A stretch of 64,000 nt of DNA from Pseudomonadota bacterium (GCA_963205495.1 CAUJIN010000031.1:62001-126000), one strand, 5' to 3'. Positions 1 to 14,056 are shown, counted from the stretch's first letter. The notes: a model not told the origin generated them from the sequence alone. Made by a program: numbers and translations.

Positions 1-3000
1 GGAAGGTGTAGGCACCGTTGCCCGAAATGGCGAAGTCCGCGCCGCCGTTGAGCTTGAGCGCAAGCCCCGCGCCGCTCGCACCGCTCACCGTGCCCCCGAG
101 GGTGTAGGTCGCACCGCCGCCCTGGACCATCACGGTGTAGTCCTCGGCCTGGCCATAGCCGGCGCTGTTGCAGGCAGTTGCAGCGGCGTTGTACTTCTTG
201 AGGACACGCATCCGCACCGGACCGGGCGTTGCCGAGGCGGGCACCGCGATGGGCGCCACGGCCTGTTTCCCGTCGTTGCCGTTGGAGTTGGCGATGGTAC
301 CGATGGTGAAGGACTCGCCGGCGTCGAAGGTCCCGTTGCGGTTCCAGTCGAAGAATGCGCTCACATGGTTGGTGTAACTGCCTGCAGTATTGCCTTCCAC
401 CTCCATCGGATAGCTCTGTCCGGCCTCGACCAGGCCGCCCGGAATCCCGAGGAAATCCTCATGCGCCGGGCCGCCGGTAGCCGGGGTGCGGTTGTCGATC
501 CCGGTGAACTTGACCAGGGTGATCGGCTCCACGCCCGAGGGGAAGGTCACCGGGCAGTAAGGCTCGGGGAAGGTCACGCCGGTGGTGAAGCTGAAGGTGG
601 CCGAGTGGGCGCTGTCGCCGCAGGTGCTGTTGGCCCGGACTCGCCAATAGTGGACGGTAGCCGGCGCCAGCGGTGCGGGCGGCGTCCAGCTTCCGTTCTC
701 GACCGTGGCGCTGGCCACGATGCTGGCGAAACCGGCATCGGTGGCCACCTCGATGGTGTAGCTCTCCGCCGCCGCATCCGTCGCCCAGGTGAAGGTCGGC
801 GTGCGCAGCACGCCCACCGCCCCGTTGCCCGGCGCACTCAGGCCCGGCTGGACAGGCACGCCGGATGAGACCTTGAGCGAGGCCGAGATGGTCTTGGAAA
901 CCGGCATGCTGCCGCTGCTGTTGCCCAGGATCTGGAACGGATAGCTGCCGCGCGCAAGGCCCGCGGTGTTGGAGATCGTGAGCTGGCTGGTGGCCGCCGG
1001 ATCGGCCGGCGTGACCGGAGTGAGGCTGAAGCTGCCGCTGGCCGAACCGGGCAGCCCGGCGTGGCTGAGCGCCACCGGATCGGTGAACCCGTAGCGGCTG
1101 CGCACGCCGACATCGAACTGCGCGGTATCGCCGGCGCAGAAGCTCACCGTGCCCGGCGTGGCCGACAGTTCGAAGGTCGGATCCATGCTCACGGTGAAGC
1201 CGCCCACCGCCGCCAGCGCATAGGTCTGCGGCCCCTGCGGCACATTGATGCCGCGCACGCGGATTTGATAGGTGCCGGCCTGCGGCGCGTCGAAGCGGAT
1301 GCGGTGCATGTTGTTGAGGTTGTCGAAGTTGCCGGTCGTGGTGCCCTGGGTCGGATTGGCGTTGTTGACGTTGAACCCGGCCGGCAGCTTCTGGGTCCAG
1401 ACATCGCCGTTGGGCGCCTGCACTTCCAGCCGCAGCGAATTGACCGTGGCGGGGCTGGCGTTGACCGCACCAGGCTCATCGGTCCAGGTCAGCACGACCG
1501 TCAGCGGCGTTCCGGCGGCCACCGTCAGGCTTTGGCTGTGGACTTCGCCCGTGCCCAGTCCGTTCGTTTCATCGTGGAGAAACAGGTGGCTGGCATCGCC
1601 TGCAAAATGCAGCGAATCCTCCAGCAGGATGCGTCCGAAACCCTGCGCCTGGCCGGGGTTGGCACCCGTACCGCTGCCGGTCATCTTTAAGGCTCCGGCG
1701 GTCAGGATCGCCTTGAGCAGGGCACCGGACGGCGCGGTGATGGCATCGGCAGAGACCTTTGCACCGCTCGGGTAATAGCCCTGCGCCAGATAGTCGCGCA
1801 CCAGCGCGGCCAGGCCCGAAGCCGTAGGCGTGGCCATCGAGGTGCCGCTCATGGTGTCCGTGCCGGAGGCGCTGCGCCCTGCGGAAACGATGCTGCTGCC
1901 CTGCGCGCCGAGGTCGGGCTTGGTGCGCGAATCCAGCGCCGGGCCGCGCGAGGAAAAGGTCGCCATGCTGTTGCCCGAGCTGCCGCGGCCGGTCGCACCG
2001 ATGCTCAGCACGTTCTTGGAATTGCCGGGACTGCCGACGTTGTTGCCGTTGGCGCAGGCGGTTGCATCGTTGCCGGCGGCAAAGACCACCAGCATGTCGC
2101 CGTGGTCCTTCGCCACCAGATCGGCATCGCGCGAGAACGCATCGTAGGGCACGGTGCAGCCGGAAATGCACTGACCGAACTGGTTGGTACAGCCGCCGCC
2201 CCAGGAATTGCTGTGGATGCGCGCGCCGTTCTGGTACGCGGTATCGACCGCGTGGTAGGTGGACCCGTTGTAGGTATTGAGGTAGTCCAGTCCCGCGCCG
2301 GCCTCCTGCATCACCAGCTTGGCGTAGGGCGCCATGCCCACCAGGTCGCTGCTGCCGCTGGGCGCGGTGAGGGTGGAACAATCCTGGCCGGGGTTCACGC
2401 CGTTGTTGTTGCCGATGATGGAGCCGGCGACGTGGGTACCGTGTCCGTGGCCGTCGGCCCAGGAGCCGCCCGAGGCTCCCGACCACTTGTAATACGCCAC
2501 CACCTTGCGGTGATCGTTGTTGGCGGCAATGGCCGCGCACGAGGGCCCGCTGTTGCACACGCTGATGGCAAGCGTCTGGCTGGCATCCTTGAACGCGACG
2601 TTGTCCACGTACAGGCCGGTATCCAGTTCGCCCACGGTCTGGCCGCAGCCGTAGATGCCGCGATTCCAGATCGGATACTGCGCGCTGACGTTGCCCTGGT
2701 GCAGCCAGTGGCCCTGCGAATTGCGCGAGGTCAGCGGCTTGCGGAAACCGATCGAAAGCACGTCATCGCGCAGCGCCAGCGTCTCCAGCGCCTGCACCAG
2801 CGCGGCGCGTGCCGCCGGCGAGCGGTCGAAGCGCGCGGTGGCGCGCAGCTCGCCGGCCACCTCGTGCAGCGCGACTTCGGAAAGCCCGGCGATCGAGGTC
2901 AGCTCATTTTGCAGAGCGCTGCGATTGCGGGGGCTTTCCAGCGTCATCGACAGCGACTCGATGCCCAGCTGGCTCACCAGATTGCCCTGGCGCAGCTCGG

Positions 3001-3391
3001 CGAAGATGTTGGGATCGATCTTCAGCGCCGGCAGCATCGGGCCGGCCCATACCACGCCGGCGATGCCCAGCATCTCGGCGTCCAGCGCCGGATCCATGCG
3101 CACGAGGTAGGCGTTGTAGGGCGCGTATCCAAGGATCCGCGCGCCGGCCAATTCCACCGCCTGGCGCTGTTCGTCCAGGATCGGGCCGTCGAACTTGACG
3201 ATGCGCAGGGTGGATTGTTTCACCGGATCGGGAGACAGCAGACCGGCGAGATCGGCCGCATCGCCGAAGACGCGACTCTCGCACACATCCTGCCGTGCGC
3301 CGGAAAACGAGATCAGACAGCGCTCCTGCACGTCGGCAGAAGCGGAAAACGGCAGCGCCAGCGCGATGGCCAGCGGAAGAAGCTTGCGCAT
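1..3391 (-). CDS. Secreted subtilisin-like serine peptidase (S8), multidomain, truncated by window edge
   Basis: The frame is open from the ATG at 3391 to base 1, about 1130 codons, so the C-terminus is missing. Residues 1-19 form a signal peptide (cut after SASA). The S8 catalytic residues are visible: Asp257 in ELDTG, His317 in HGTHVAG, oxyanion Asn441 in AAGND and Ser518 in GTSMATP. A propeptide-like region of about 200 residues precedes them. After the catalytic domain come beta-rich segments: a jelly-roll-like domain (about 590-730), an FN3-like domain (about 850-930) and a GEVED-type domain (about 950-1085, with FDWNRNGTFDAGE). It is probably an extracellular or surface protease; the substrate is unknown. 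It stands alone, about 200 bp downstream of the RND operon on the same strand. Confidence 0.9.
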   Translation of the reverse strand, partial: MRKLLPLAIALALPFSASADVQERCLISFSGARQDVCESRVFGDAADLAGLLSPDPVKQSTLRIVKFDGPILDEQRQAVELAGARILGYAPYNAYLVRMDPALDAEMLGIAGVVWAGPMLPALKIDPNIFAELRQGNLVSQLGIESLSMTLESPRNRSALQNELTSIAGLSEVALHEVAGELRATARFDRSPAARAALVQALETLALRDDVLSIGFRKPLTSRNSQGHWLHQGNVSAQYPIWNRGIYGCGQTVGELDTGLYVDNVAFKDASQTLAISVCNSGPSCAAIAANNDHRKVVAYYKWSGASGGSWADGHGHGTHVAGSIIGNNNGVNPGQDCSTLTAPSGSSDLVGMAPYAKLVMQEAGAGLDYLNTYNGSTYHAVDTAYQNGARIHSNSWGGGCTNQFGQCISGCTVPYDAFSRDADLVAKDHGDMLVVFAAGNDATACANGNNVGSPGNSKNVLSIGATGRGSSGNSMATFSSRGPALDSRTKPDLGAQGSSIVSAGRSASGTDTMSGTSMATPTASGLAALVRDYLAQGYYPSGAKVSADAITAPSGALLKAILTAGALKMTGSGTGANPGQAQGFGRILLEDSLHFAGDASHLFLHDETNGLGTGEVHSQSLTVAAGTPLTVVLTWTDEPGAVNASPATVNSLRLEVQAPNGDVWTQKLPAGFNVNNANPTQGTTTGNFDNLNNMHRIRFDAPQAGTYQIRVRGINVPQGPQTYALAAVGGFTVSMDPTFELSATPGTVSFCAGDTAQFDVGVRSRYGFTDPVALSHAGLPGSASGSFSLTPVTPADPAATSQLTISNTAGLARGSYPFQILGNSSGSMPVSKTISASLKVSSGVPVQPGLSAPGNGAVGVLRTPTFTWATDAAAESYTIEVATDAGFASIVASATVENGSWTPPAPLAPATVHYWRVRANSTCGDSAHSATFSFTTGVTFPEPYCPVTFPSGVEPITLVKFTGIDNRTPATGGPAHEDFLGIPGGLVEAGQSYPMEVEGNTAGSYTNHVSAFFDWNRNGTFDAGESFTIGTIANSNGNDGKQAVAPIAVPASATPGPVRMRVLKKYNAAATACNSAGYGQAEDYTVMVQGGGATYTLGGTVSGASGAGLALKLNGGADFAISGNGAYTF

Positions 3392-3593
3392 TGATATCCC
3401 CGCAGATGGTTGAATTCATGGCGGATCCGCATGAATCCGCCGCGCGGCTCGAAGCCGCCACCGCCTGACGACGCCTTCCCCGAAAGGCGTGCGGCACCCG
3501 AAGGATGCCAAAGCGGCCGCGAATTCTGATACGGCAGCGGGCGAAATTCCACCCCGGCGCGTCGCCTGCGCGATCAACGCGCGCCGATGCGCG

Positions 3594-6500
3594 TCAGGTC
3601 GCCGCGGTCCGGCGCGTGCGCCAGCGGCGCAGGTCGTCCATCACCGTGTACGCCGCCGGCACCACGATCAGGCTGAGCACGGTCGAAGTGATGAGCCCCC
3701 CGATCACGGCGATGGCCATGGGCGCGCGGAAGCTGGATTCGGCGGAAAGGCCCAGCGCCACCGGCGCCATGCCGGCGCTCATGGCGAGCGTGGTCATGAT
3801 CACCGGACGGGCACGCTTGCGGCAGGCGTCGACGAGAGCGTCGTGCTGGGACAGACCATGCTCCTCCTCGGCGATGACCGCATAGTCCACCAGCAGGATG
3901 GAATTCTTGGTGGCGATGCCGATCAGCATCAGCAGGCCGATCAGGGCCGGCAGCGACAGCATGTTCTGGGTGACCAGCAGCGCGCCGAAGGCGCCACCCG
4001 CGCACAGCGGCACGGCGGTGAGGATGGTGATCGGCTGGAAGGCGTTGTTGAACAGCAGCAGCAGCACCGCGTAGATGCAGGCGATCCCCGCCAGCATGGC
4101 GAGCACGAAGCCGGTGAACAGCTCCACGAACACTTCCGCATCGCCGGCGTTGAGGAAGCTCACCCCGGCCGGAAGCTGCTGCACGCTCGGCAGCCGCTCC
4201 ACCTCGGCCATCACCTCGCCCAGCGGGCGGCCGTTGAGCTCGGCGGTGAGGGTGACGTTGCGCTGGCGCTGGAAACGGGCGATCTGCACGGGACCGGCGT
4301 CCAGACGGATGTCGGCCACCGAGTGAAGCGGCACCGGGCCACCGATTCCCGGCACCTGGAGCTGGCCGATCAGGGCAGGCTCGGCAAGCACTGCGCGGGA
4401 AAATCCCACCCGGATCGGAATCTGGCGTTCGGGCAGGTTGAGCTTGGCCAGACGCTGCACATAGTCGCCGGAAGTCGCGATACGCACCGCCTCGGCGATG
4501 GCTTCCGTTGTGACTCCGCGCTCGGCGGCGCGCACCGGATCGGGCCGGATCACCACTTCCGGACGCAGCAGCGAGGCCGAGGAGCTGATGCTGCCCAGGC
4601 CCGGCAGGGAGCGCAGCTCGCGTTCCACCGCCTGCGCGGCCGCGGCGAGCTGCGCCGGATCATCGCCGGCCAGCACCAGCTGCATCATCTCGCCCGGCTC
4701 GGTGCTCAGAAAGCTCACCCGTACTCCGGCCAGATCGCGCAGCCGCGCGCGGGTTTCCCGCTCCAGATCCTTCTGGTGCCGGTCGCGCCCGGCAGGCGGG
4801 CCCCAGTCGAGGATCAGCGTGGCCTTGCGGGTTTCGCCCACGCCGGTCTTGCCCGGGTCGCCCAGATCGAGCGCGCCGCCGATCATGGTGTAGACCTGCC
4901 GCAGCTCGGGGATGTCGGAAAGCCGCGCGCGCGCCGATTCGGCCAGGTCCGTGGTTTCCTCGATCGTGGCGCCCGGCGCCAGTTCGATGCTGAGGTTGCT
5001 GCGCCCCAGGTCCGACACTGGAATGAAGGTGGCCGGGATCAGCGGAACCAGCGCCAGCGAAGCGAGAAACAGGCCGAGGGCGATCCACAGCGTGCGGGCA
5101 CGGTGGCGCAATGCGGCATCCACCCAGCCCAGATACCAGCGCATCATCCGACCCTCGGCTTCGCGCTCGGGCTTGGGTTTGAGCCGGTAGGCCGCGATCA
5201 TCGGCGTCAGCAGGCGCGCCACCATCAGCGAAAACAGCACCGCGGTGGCGGCAGTCCAGCCGAATTCGCGGAAGAACTTGCCCGCGATGCCGGGCATGAA
5301 GGCCACCGGCACGAACACCGCGGCCAGCGTCATCGAAGTGGCGATGACCGCCAGCCCGATTTCCTGCGCCGCATCCAGCGCCGCCTGCTTGGGCGTCTTG
5401 CCCATGCCCAGATGGCGCACGATGTTTTCCACCTCCACGATGGCATCGTCCACCAGGATGCCGACCACCACGGCCAGCGCCAGCAGGGTGATCATGTTGA
5501 GGCTGAAGCCGAGCCAGTGGATCACCGCGAAAGTGGGAATGATCGACAGCGGCAGCGCCAGCGCGGAAATCCACGTCGCCCGCCAGTCGCGCAGGAACAC
5601 GAACACCACCAGCACCGCCAGCGCGCCGCCCTCCCACAGCATCGCCATCGAGGAGGAATAGGAGCGTTCGGCTTCTTCCACCGTGGAGAACACCACCTCG
5701 AAAGCAACGCCCGGATGGCTGGCTTCCAGTTCGGACAGCACCCGGCGCACGCCGTCGGCCACCTCCAGCTCGCTGGAACCGCGCGCGCGCATCATCGAGA
5801 AGCCCACCACCGGCACGCCGTCCAGCAGCGCCGCCTCCTCCGGATCGGCGGCACCATCGCTCACCGTGGCCAGTTCGGACAGGCGCACCGAACGCCCGTC
5901 GCGCAGGGCTATGGGGAAATTGCGCAGGTCCTCGGCCACCGCGACGGTCGCCACGGTGCGGATCACCTGCCGTTCTCCGCCCCACTCGGCCTGCCCGGAC
6001 GGACGCTCGACCTGGGTCAGGGCCAGCTGCCCGGACACTTCGCCCGCGGTGATTCCGAAGCCCGACAGCGCGGCCGGATCCAGATCGATGCGCGCCTCGC
6101 GCTGCACCCCTCCGGTGCGCGTGACCTGGGCGATGCCGCGCACGCCAAACAGGGCGCGGGTCACCGTGTCATCGACGAACCAGCTCAGTTCGTCCACCTT
6201 CCACCCCGGTGCGCGCACGGCGTAGGTGAGCAGGGTGCCGCCGGTCACCGCCACCTTGGCGATGACCGGCTCCTGGATGTCGCGCGGCAGGTCGATGCGG
6301 ATGCGGGTGATGGCGTCGCGCACCTCGTCCAGCGCCGGCTCCAGCGCGGTCTCCAGGTGGAACTCCACGAAGGTGACCGATTGCCCCTCGGTCACCGAGG
6401 AAATCGTGCGCTTGACGCCTTCCAGTGTGGCCACGGCGTTCTCGACCCGGCGCGTGACCTCGGTTTCCAGCTGCGCGGGCGCGGCGCCCGGCAGGTTCAC

Positions 6501-6644
6501 CGTCACCGTCACCATCGGGAAGGCGATGTCGGGAAAGCGCGAGACCGGAAGCTGGCGGAATGCGAACAGCCCCGCGATGCACAGCGCGAGGAACAGCAGG
6601 ATCGCGGGCAGCGGCCGATGGATCGACCAGGCCGAGAAGTTCAT
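3594..6644 (-). CDS. RND-family efflux transporter permease subunit (AcrB/HAE1 type)
   Basis: This 1016-residue protein has RND architecture: an N-terminal membrane helix, a large periplasmic loop, a helix bundle, then a second loop and bundle. The proton-relay residues of the family are present: Asp399-Asp400 in ILVDDAIVEVEN (TM4) and Lys913 in IATKNSILLVDY (TM10). The expected role is proton-driven export from the inner membrane or periplasm in a tripartite pump. Its ATG overlaps the stop of the adaptor gene by 4 nt, so the two are translationally coupled. No outer-membrane channel gene is adjacent, so a channel encoded elsewhere is presumably used. The substrate cannot be told from sequence. 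Confidence 0.93.
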   Translation of the reverse strand: MNFSAWSIHRPLPAILLFLALCIAGLFAFRQLPVSRFPDIAFPMVTVTVNLPGAAPAQLETEVTRRVENAVATLEGVKRTISSVTEGQSVTFVEFHLETALEPALDEVRDAITRIRIDLPRDIQEPVIAKVAVTGGTLLTYAVRAPGWKVDELSWFVDDTVTRALFGVRGIAQVTRTGGVQREARIDLDPAALSGFGITAGEVSGQLALTQVERPSGQAEWGGERQVIRTVATVAVAEDLRNFPIALRDGRSVRLSELATVSDGAADPEEAALLDGVPVVGFSMMRARGSSELEVADGVRRVLSELEASHPGVAFEVVFSTVEEAERSYSSSMAMLWEGGALAVLVVFVFLRDWRATWISALALPLSIIPTFAVIHWLGFSLNMITLLALAVVVGILVDDAIVEVENIVRHLGMGKTPKQAALDAAQEIGLAVIATSMTLAAVFVPVAFMPGIAGKFFREFGWTAATAVLFSLMVARLLTPMIAAYRLKPKPEREAEGRMMRWYLGWVDAALRHRARTLWIALGLFLASLALVPLIPATFIPVSDLGRSNLSIELAPGATIEETTDLAESARARLSDIPELRQVYTMIGGALDLGDPGKTGVGETRKATLILDWGPPAGRDRHQKDLERETRARLRDLAGVRVSFLSTEPGEMMQLVLAGDDPAQLAAAAQAVERELRSLPGLGSISSSASLLRPEVVIRPDPVRAAERGVTTEAIAEAVRIATSGDYVQRLAKLNLPERQIPIRVGFSRAVLAEPALIGQLQVPGIGGPVPLHSVADIRLDAGPVQIARFQRQRNVTLTAELNGRPLGEVMAEVERLPSVQQLPAGVSFLNAGDAEVFVELFTGFVLAMLAGIACIYAVLLLLFNNAFQPITILTAVPLCAGGAFGALLVTQNMLSLPALIGLLMLIGIATKNSILLVDYAVIAEEEHGLSQHDALVDACRKRARPVIMTTLAMSAGMAPVALGLSAESSFRAPMAIAVIGGLITSTVLSLIVVPAAYTVMDDLRRWRTRRTAAT

Positions 6645-7726
6645 GGCGCGTCCGCGTCCGCAACCACGCGCACCCGGTCGCCTTCGCCCAGGAATCCGGC
6701 GCCGCGCGCCACGACCGGCTGGCCTTCCTCCACGCCCGAACGCACTTCGATCCGATCACCGATCACGCGGCCGGCGTCGATGCGGTGGCGCACCGCGCGC
6801 TGTTTTTCGTCCACGCCGAATACATAGGCCATGCCATCGCGGCGCACCACGGCGCCGAGCGGCACGGTGAGCACCGGCGCGCTGGCGGTTTCGATGCGGC
6901 CCTCGGCCACCATGCCGGCGCGAAGCGCACCGGGATCGGGCAGATCGGCATGCAGCAGCGCGGTGCGGGTGGCGGAATCCAGCCCCGGCGAAACGGCGCG
7001 CACGCGGCCTTGTGCGGCAATGGCATCCGCGCTGCGCACGCGCACCGACTGCCCTGCCGCCACCCGCGCAAGGTCGGATTCGGCGATTTGCGCGCGCCAT
7101 TCGAGCCGCTGGTCGCGGATCAGGTACAGGAGCGGCGTCGCAGGCGACACGACCTGCCCCGGTTCGGCCAGGCGGCGCGAGATCACGCCCGCGGCGGGCG
7201 CCTCCAGCACGGTCCAGGACAGGCGCAGCTCGGCGGCCTCCAGCGCGGCCTGCGCCACGTCCCGGCGCGCCTCGGCCTGCGCCTTGAGCGCGGTCAACTG
7301 ATCGAAATCCGCGGCGCTCATCAGGCGGCGTTCGCGCAGCGCGCGGCCGCGCTCCAGATTGGCCGCCGCCAGCCGCGCCGAAGCCGCAGCCTCGGCGCGC
7401 GCCGCGCGTGCCTGCGCCGCGTCGCTGCGCGCGGCGCGGTCATCCAGACGCAGCAGCACCTCGCCGGCGGCCACCGTCTGGCCCACTTCGACCCGCACCT
7501 CGGACACGCGCAGCCCGCTTGCCTCCACGCCCAGCGGCATTTCCTGCCATGCCGCCACCTGCCCGGAGGCAACCACTTCGTACGCCAGCACTTCGCGCTG
7601 CACCGGCACCAGCGCCACCGCCAGTGCACTGCCTCCGGCGTCTTCGGCAGCAGGATCGGGAGCATCGCCACAGGCCGAAAGCGCCAGCGCGAGAACGAGG
7701 ACCGGATAGGCGGACAGGCGGTTCAT
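6641..7726 (-). CDS. RND efflux periplasmic adaptor (membrane fusion lipoprotein)
   Basis: A 361-residue lipoprotein with a short hydrophobic signal ending in the lipobox LSAC (Cys19). It is followed by the lipoyl/biotin-like segment (SGQVAAWQEMP), an Ala-rich alpha-hairpin, a beta-barrel and a membrane-proximal domain, the order typical of HlyD/AcrA adaptors. The frame extends upstream of 7726, but that extension would run into dcd and lacks a signal peptide, so the ATG directly before the lipoprotein signal is preferred. The adaptor would link the RND pump encoded by the overlapping gene to an outer-membrane channel. Confidence 0.92.
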   Translation of the reverse strand: MNRLSAYPVLVLALALSACGDAPDPAAEDAGGSALAVALVPVQREVLAYEVVASGQVAAWQEMPLGVEASGLRVSEVRVEVGQTVAAGEVLLRLDDRAARSDAAQARAARAEAAASARLAAANLERGRALRERRLMSAADFDQLTALKAQAEARRDVAQAALEAAELRLSWTVLEAPAAGVISRRLAEPGQVVSPATPLLYLIRDQRLEWRAQIAESDLARVAAGQSVRVRSADAIAAQGRVRAVSPGLDSATRTALLHADLPDPGALRAGMVAEGRIETASAPVLTVPLGAVVRRDGMAYVFGVDEKQRAVRHRIDAGRVIGDRIEVRSGVEEGQPVVARGAGFLGEGDRVRVVADADAP

Positions 7727-7790
7727 GGGTCGGTGCCGGAGACGTGCCGCCAACGGGGCCGGCAGCGGAAAAGGAAAGACGGAACCGCGC

Positions 7791-8360
<570 letters not shown>

Positions 8361-8424
8361 GCGGTTTCCGCGTCCAATGACGATCCGAGCTGCGCAGTCT
8401 AATGCAGGCGCCGGCGCGGGCGGA

Positions 8425-9090
8425 TCAGTCTTCGAGCGGAAAAGCCTGCGCGGCGGCGTCCGTCTCGCCGATCACGTCCACCCCGGGCGGCGGCGCGAAG
8501 CGGAAGGTCGCCGCGCCGAAAGCCGGGTTGCGTTGCCATCCGGAGAATGCGATTTCGGTGCGCTGGCCGAGCGAATCGGTCATCTCCATGCGCGCCAGCG
8601 CGCCTCCGGAAAATCCGAGCCGCGCCCTGGAAAACGGCGCTTCCTCGCCGCGCGGAGTCAGCTCCACCCACGAAAGGCCGTCGCGCTCGCCGCCGTCGGC
8701 CACGGTGAACTGGCGATCCAGCTCGGCCGGATCGACCAGCGCCATCAGCGGACTCTGCTGCTCCTCGGCACCCTGCGGGCGCACCTGCACCTGTTCCAGA
8801 TCCGGATCGTAGATCCACACCTTGCTGCCGTCGGCCACGATCAGCTGCGGGAACGGCACGTCGTACTCCCAGCGGAACTGGCGAGGAACCGCCAGCGCGA
8901 GCGTGCCGCTGCTGTCTTCGGTACGCCGGCCGTCGGCATCGAACACCTGCTGGGAAAACCGCCCCTCAAGCCCCCGCAGCCCCTGCGAGAACGCCGCCAG
9001 CGTGGCGTGCGGATCGGCGCCACGAGCGGCGAGCGATGCGAGGGCGAGAATCGGGGCCAGGAGCAGGGCCGTGACGAAGGCAGGACGCAT
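8425..9090 (-). CDS. lolA: Outer-membrane lipoprotein carrier protein LolA
   Basis: 221 residues with a Sec signal (about 1-24, hydrophobic core then AARGAD) and the LolA fold signature [14 protein letters not shown]. It is the periplasmic chaperone that carries lipoproteins from LolCDE to LolB at the outer membrane. The start at 9090 places the signal peptide at the N-terminus; the longer open frame to 9213 adds non-conserved residues and is rejected. It sits 82 nt downstream of ftsK, the same ftsK-lolA arrangement as in E. coli. Confidence 0.93.
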   Translation of the reverse strand: MRPAFVTALLLAPILALASLAARGADPHATLAAFSQGLRGLEGRFSQQVFDADGRRTEDSSGTLALAVPRQFRWEYDVPFPQLIVADGSKVWIYDPDLEQVQVRPQGAEEQQSPLMALVDPAELDRQFTVADGGERDGLSWVELTPRGEEAPFSRARLGFSGGALARMEMTDSLGQRTEIAFSGWQRNPAFGAATFRFAPPPGVDVIGETDAAAQAFPLED

Positions 9091-9172
9091 GGTTCGGGAT
9101 ATCCGTGGGCTGGTGTCGATAGCGTGCGGCGATGCAGATGAACGCCGACCGTGCGTCTTGCGCGCGGTCGGT

Positions 9173-12606
<3,434 letters not shown>

Positions 12607-12629
12607 GGCACCCCACCGCAGGGCACGCC

Positions 12630-13355
12630 ATGCGCCTGCCGCAGATCGGTTCCGACCCGCGTGCGCCGTTCCCGCCGGCCGACATGGCGCAGCGTTCGCC
12701 CAACGGGCTTCTGGCCTGGGGCGGCGACCTGTCGCCGACCCGGCTGATGAACGCCTATCGCAGCGGGATCTTTCCCTGGTACTCGGAGGGCGATCCGATC
12801 CTGTGGTGGTCGCCCGATCCGCGCACCGTGTTCGACACCGGGCGCCTGCACCTGTCGCGCAGGCTGCGGCGCAGCCTGCGCAAGAGCGGATGGACCGTGC
12901 GCGCTGATGTAGCTTTCGCTGCCGTGCTGGATGCCTGCGCCAACACGCCGCGGCCGGGCCAGAGCGGCACCTGGATCCTGCCGGATATGCAGCAGGCCTA
13001 CCTGCTTCTGCACCGCCTCGGATTCGCGCACAGCATCGAGGTCTACGAGGAAGATCAACTGATCGGCGGCGTCTACGGCGTCGATGCCGGCCCGGTGTTC
13101 TGCGGCGAATCCATGTTCAGCCGCCGCAGCGGCGCCTCCAGCCTTGCGCTCGCGGCCCTTTGTCGACAGCTGTCGGAATCCGGCGTGGGCTGGCTCGACG
13201 CGCAGATGCACACCGCGCACCTGGCCTCGCTCGGCGCCATCGAACTGCGCCGCGACGACTATCTGGCACGACTGTCCGCCCCGCACGCGCAGCCGCCCGC
13301 AAGCGGCAGCTGGAGTACGCGCTTCGGCCATCGGGACGCGCGCGATTTCACCTGA
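12630..13355 (+). CDS. aat: Leucyl/phenylalanyl-tRNA-protein transferase
   Basis: 241 residues with the family hallmarks FPPADMA, GLLAWGGDLS, GIFPWYSEG and WWSPDPR near the N-terminus and GGVYGV...FCGESMF in the catalytic half. It adds Leu or Phe from aminoacyl-tRNA to N-terminal Arg/Lys of proteins, creating N-degrons for ClpAPS. It is located between trxB and infA, matching the aat-infA association known in gammaproteobacteria. Confidence 0.97.
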   Translation: MRLPQIGSDPRAPFPPADMAQRSPNGLLAWGGDLSPTRLMNAYRSGIFPWYSEGDPILWWSPDPRTVFDTGRLHLSRRLRRSLRKSGWTVRADVAFAAVLDACANTPRPGQSGTWILPDMQQAYLLLHRLGFAHSIEVYEEDQLIGGVYGVDAGPVFCGESMFSRRSGASSLALAALCRQLSESGVGWLDAQMHTAHLASLGAIELRRDDYLARLSAPHAQPPASGSWSTRFGHRDARDFT

Positions 13356-13437
13356 CGCGCGGCGTGCCAGAAAGGCACCGCGAGGCAAGCATCTCTGTCG
13401 GAAGCACGCCATCATCCAGCGGGCGCGAGGCGGCAAT

Positions 13438-13466
13438 TTCGCGTTCGGCCACGAACGTGACATAAT
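13438..13466 (+). promoter_or_regulatory. Probable infA promoter (extended -10)
   Basis: The -10 CATAAT at 13461-13466 is directly preceded by TGA, the TGn extended -10 signature. The -35 (TTCGCG, 17-bp spacing) is weak, as is usual with extended -10 promoters. Transcription would start near 13473, giving a leader of about 35 nt before infA. Confidence 0.5.
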
Positions 13467-13507
13467 GGCGGGCGTTTTTTGCCGAAACTTCCCGACCACG
13501 ACCCCGA

Positions 13508-13726
13508 ATGTCCAAAGACGATTCCATCGAAATGGAAGGCTCGGTCCTCGAGACCCTGCCCAACACCATGTTCCGCGTGAAGCTGGAAAACGGCCACGTC
13601 GTGACCGCCCACATCTCGGGCCGGATGCGCAAGAACTACATCCGCATCCTCACCGGCGACAAGGTCAAGGTGGAGATGACTCCCTATGACCTGACCAAGG
13701 GCCGCATCACCTACCGGATGAAGTAG
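13508..13726 (+). CDS. infA: Translation initiation factor IF-1
   Basis: 72 residues, the standard IF-1 length. A single S1/OB-fold domain ([31 protein letters not shown]) binds the A site of the 30S subunit during initiation and assists IF-2 and IF-3. The N-terminus MSKDDSIEM is canonical. It is followed by a hairpin terminator and probably has its own promoter about 45 bp upstream, although read-through from aat is possible. Confidence 0.98.
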   Translation: MSKDDSIEMEGSVLETLPNTMFRVKLENGHVVTAHISGRMRKNYIRILTGDKVKVEMTPYDLTKGRITYRMK

Positions 13727-13753
13727 GCAACCGCCCGCTGCGGGCGCTGCACG

Positions 13754-13782
13754 GAAAGGCGGGGTTCGACCCCGCTTTCTTC
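13754..13782 (+). terminator. Rho-independent terminator of infA
   Basis: Stem GCGGGG/CCCCGC (13759-13764 with 13770-13775), extended by GAAA/TTTC across a one-base bulge, with loop TTCGA and followed by TTTCTT. It lies about 30 nt after the infA stop. Confidence 0.75.
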
Positions 13783-13787
13783 ATCGC

Positions 13788-13822
13788 AAAAAAAACCGCC
13801 CGGGCTGTCCCGGGCGGTTTTC
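13788..13822. terminator. Bidirectional terminator between infA and the cold-shock gene
   Basis: A perfect 11-bp stem (13794-13804 with 13809-13819) and loop CTGT. It has an A-run on the left and a T-run on the right, so it can stop rightward infA transcripts and leftward cold-shock transcripts. Confidence 0.88.
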
Positions 13823-13846
13823 GTGCAACCGGCTGTCATTGCGCCG

Positions 13847-14056
13847 TCAGAGCGGCTGGACCTGATCGGCCTGATAGCCCTTCGGGCCCTGGGTCACGAC
13901 GAAGGACACCTTCTGCCCTTCCTTCAGCGACTTGAATCCCGCACCCTGGATGGCGCGGAAATGGACGAAAAGATCCTCGCCGCCTTCGCGGCTGATGAAA
14001 CCGAAACCCTTGGCGTCGTTGAACCACTTGACTGTGCCGGTCTGTCGATCGGACAT
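13847..14056 (-). CDS. Cold-shock-domain protein (CspA family)
   Basis: 69 residues, one cold-shock domain with RNP1 KGFGFI and RNP2 LFVHF, preceded by TVKWFNDA. It is a single-strand nucleic-acid chaperone, probably melting mRNA structure. A strong AGGAG ribosome-binding site lies just upstream. The promoter about 150 nt upstream gives a long leader like that of cold-inducible cspA genes, which suggests regulation through leader structure. The paralogue number cannot be assigned. Confidence 0.97.
   Translation of the reverse strand: MSDRQTGTVKWFNDAKGFGFISREGGEDLFVHFRAIQGAGFKSLKEGQKVSFVVTQGPKGYQADQVQPL

Noticed and set aside
3489..6827. Very long open frame on the plus strand opposite the RND permease gene
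   Set aside because: Composition is His/Arg/Gln-rich without any family motif, a typical shadow of a high-GC gene on the other strand, which has full RND motifs.
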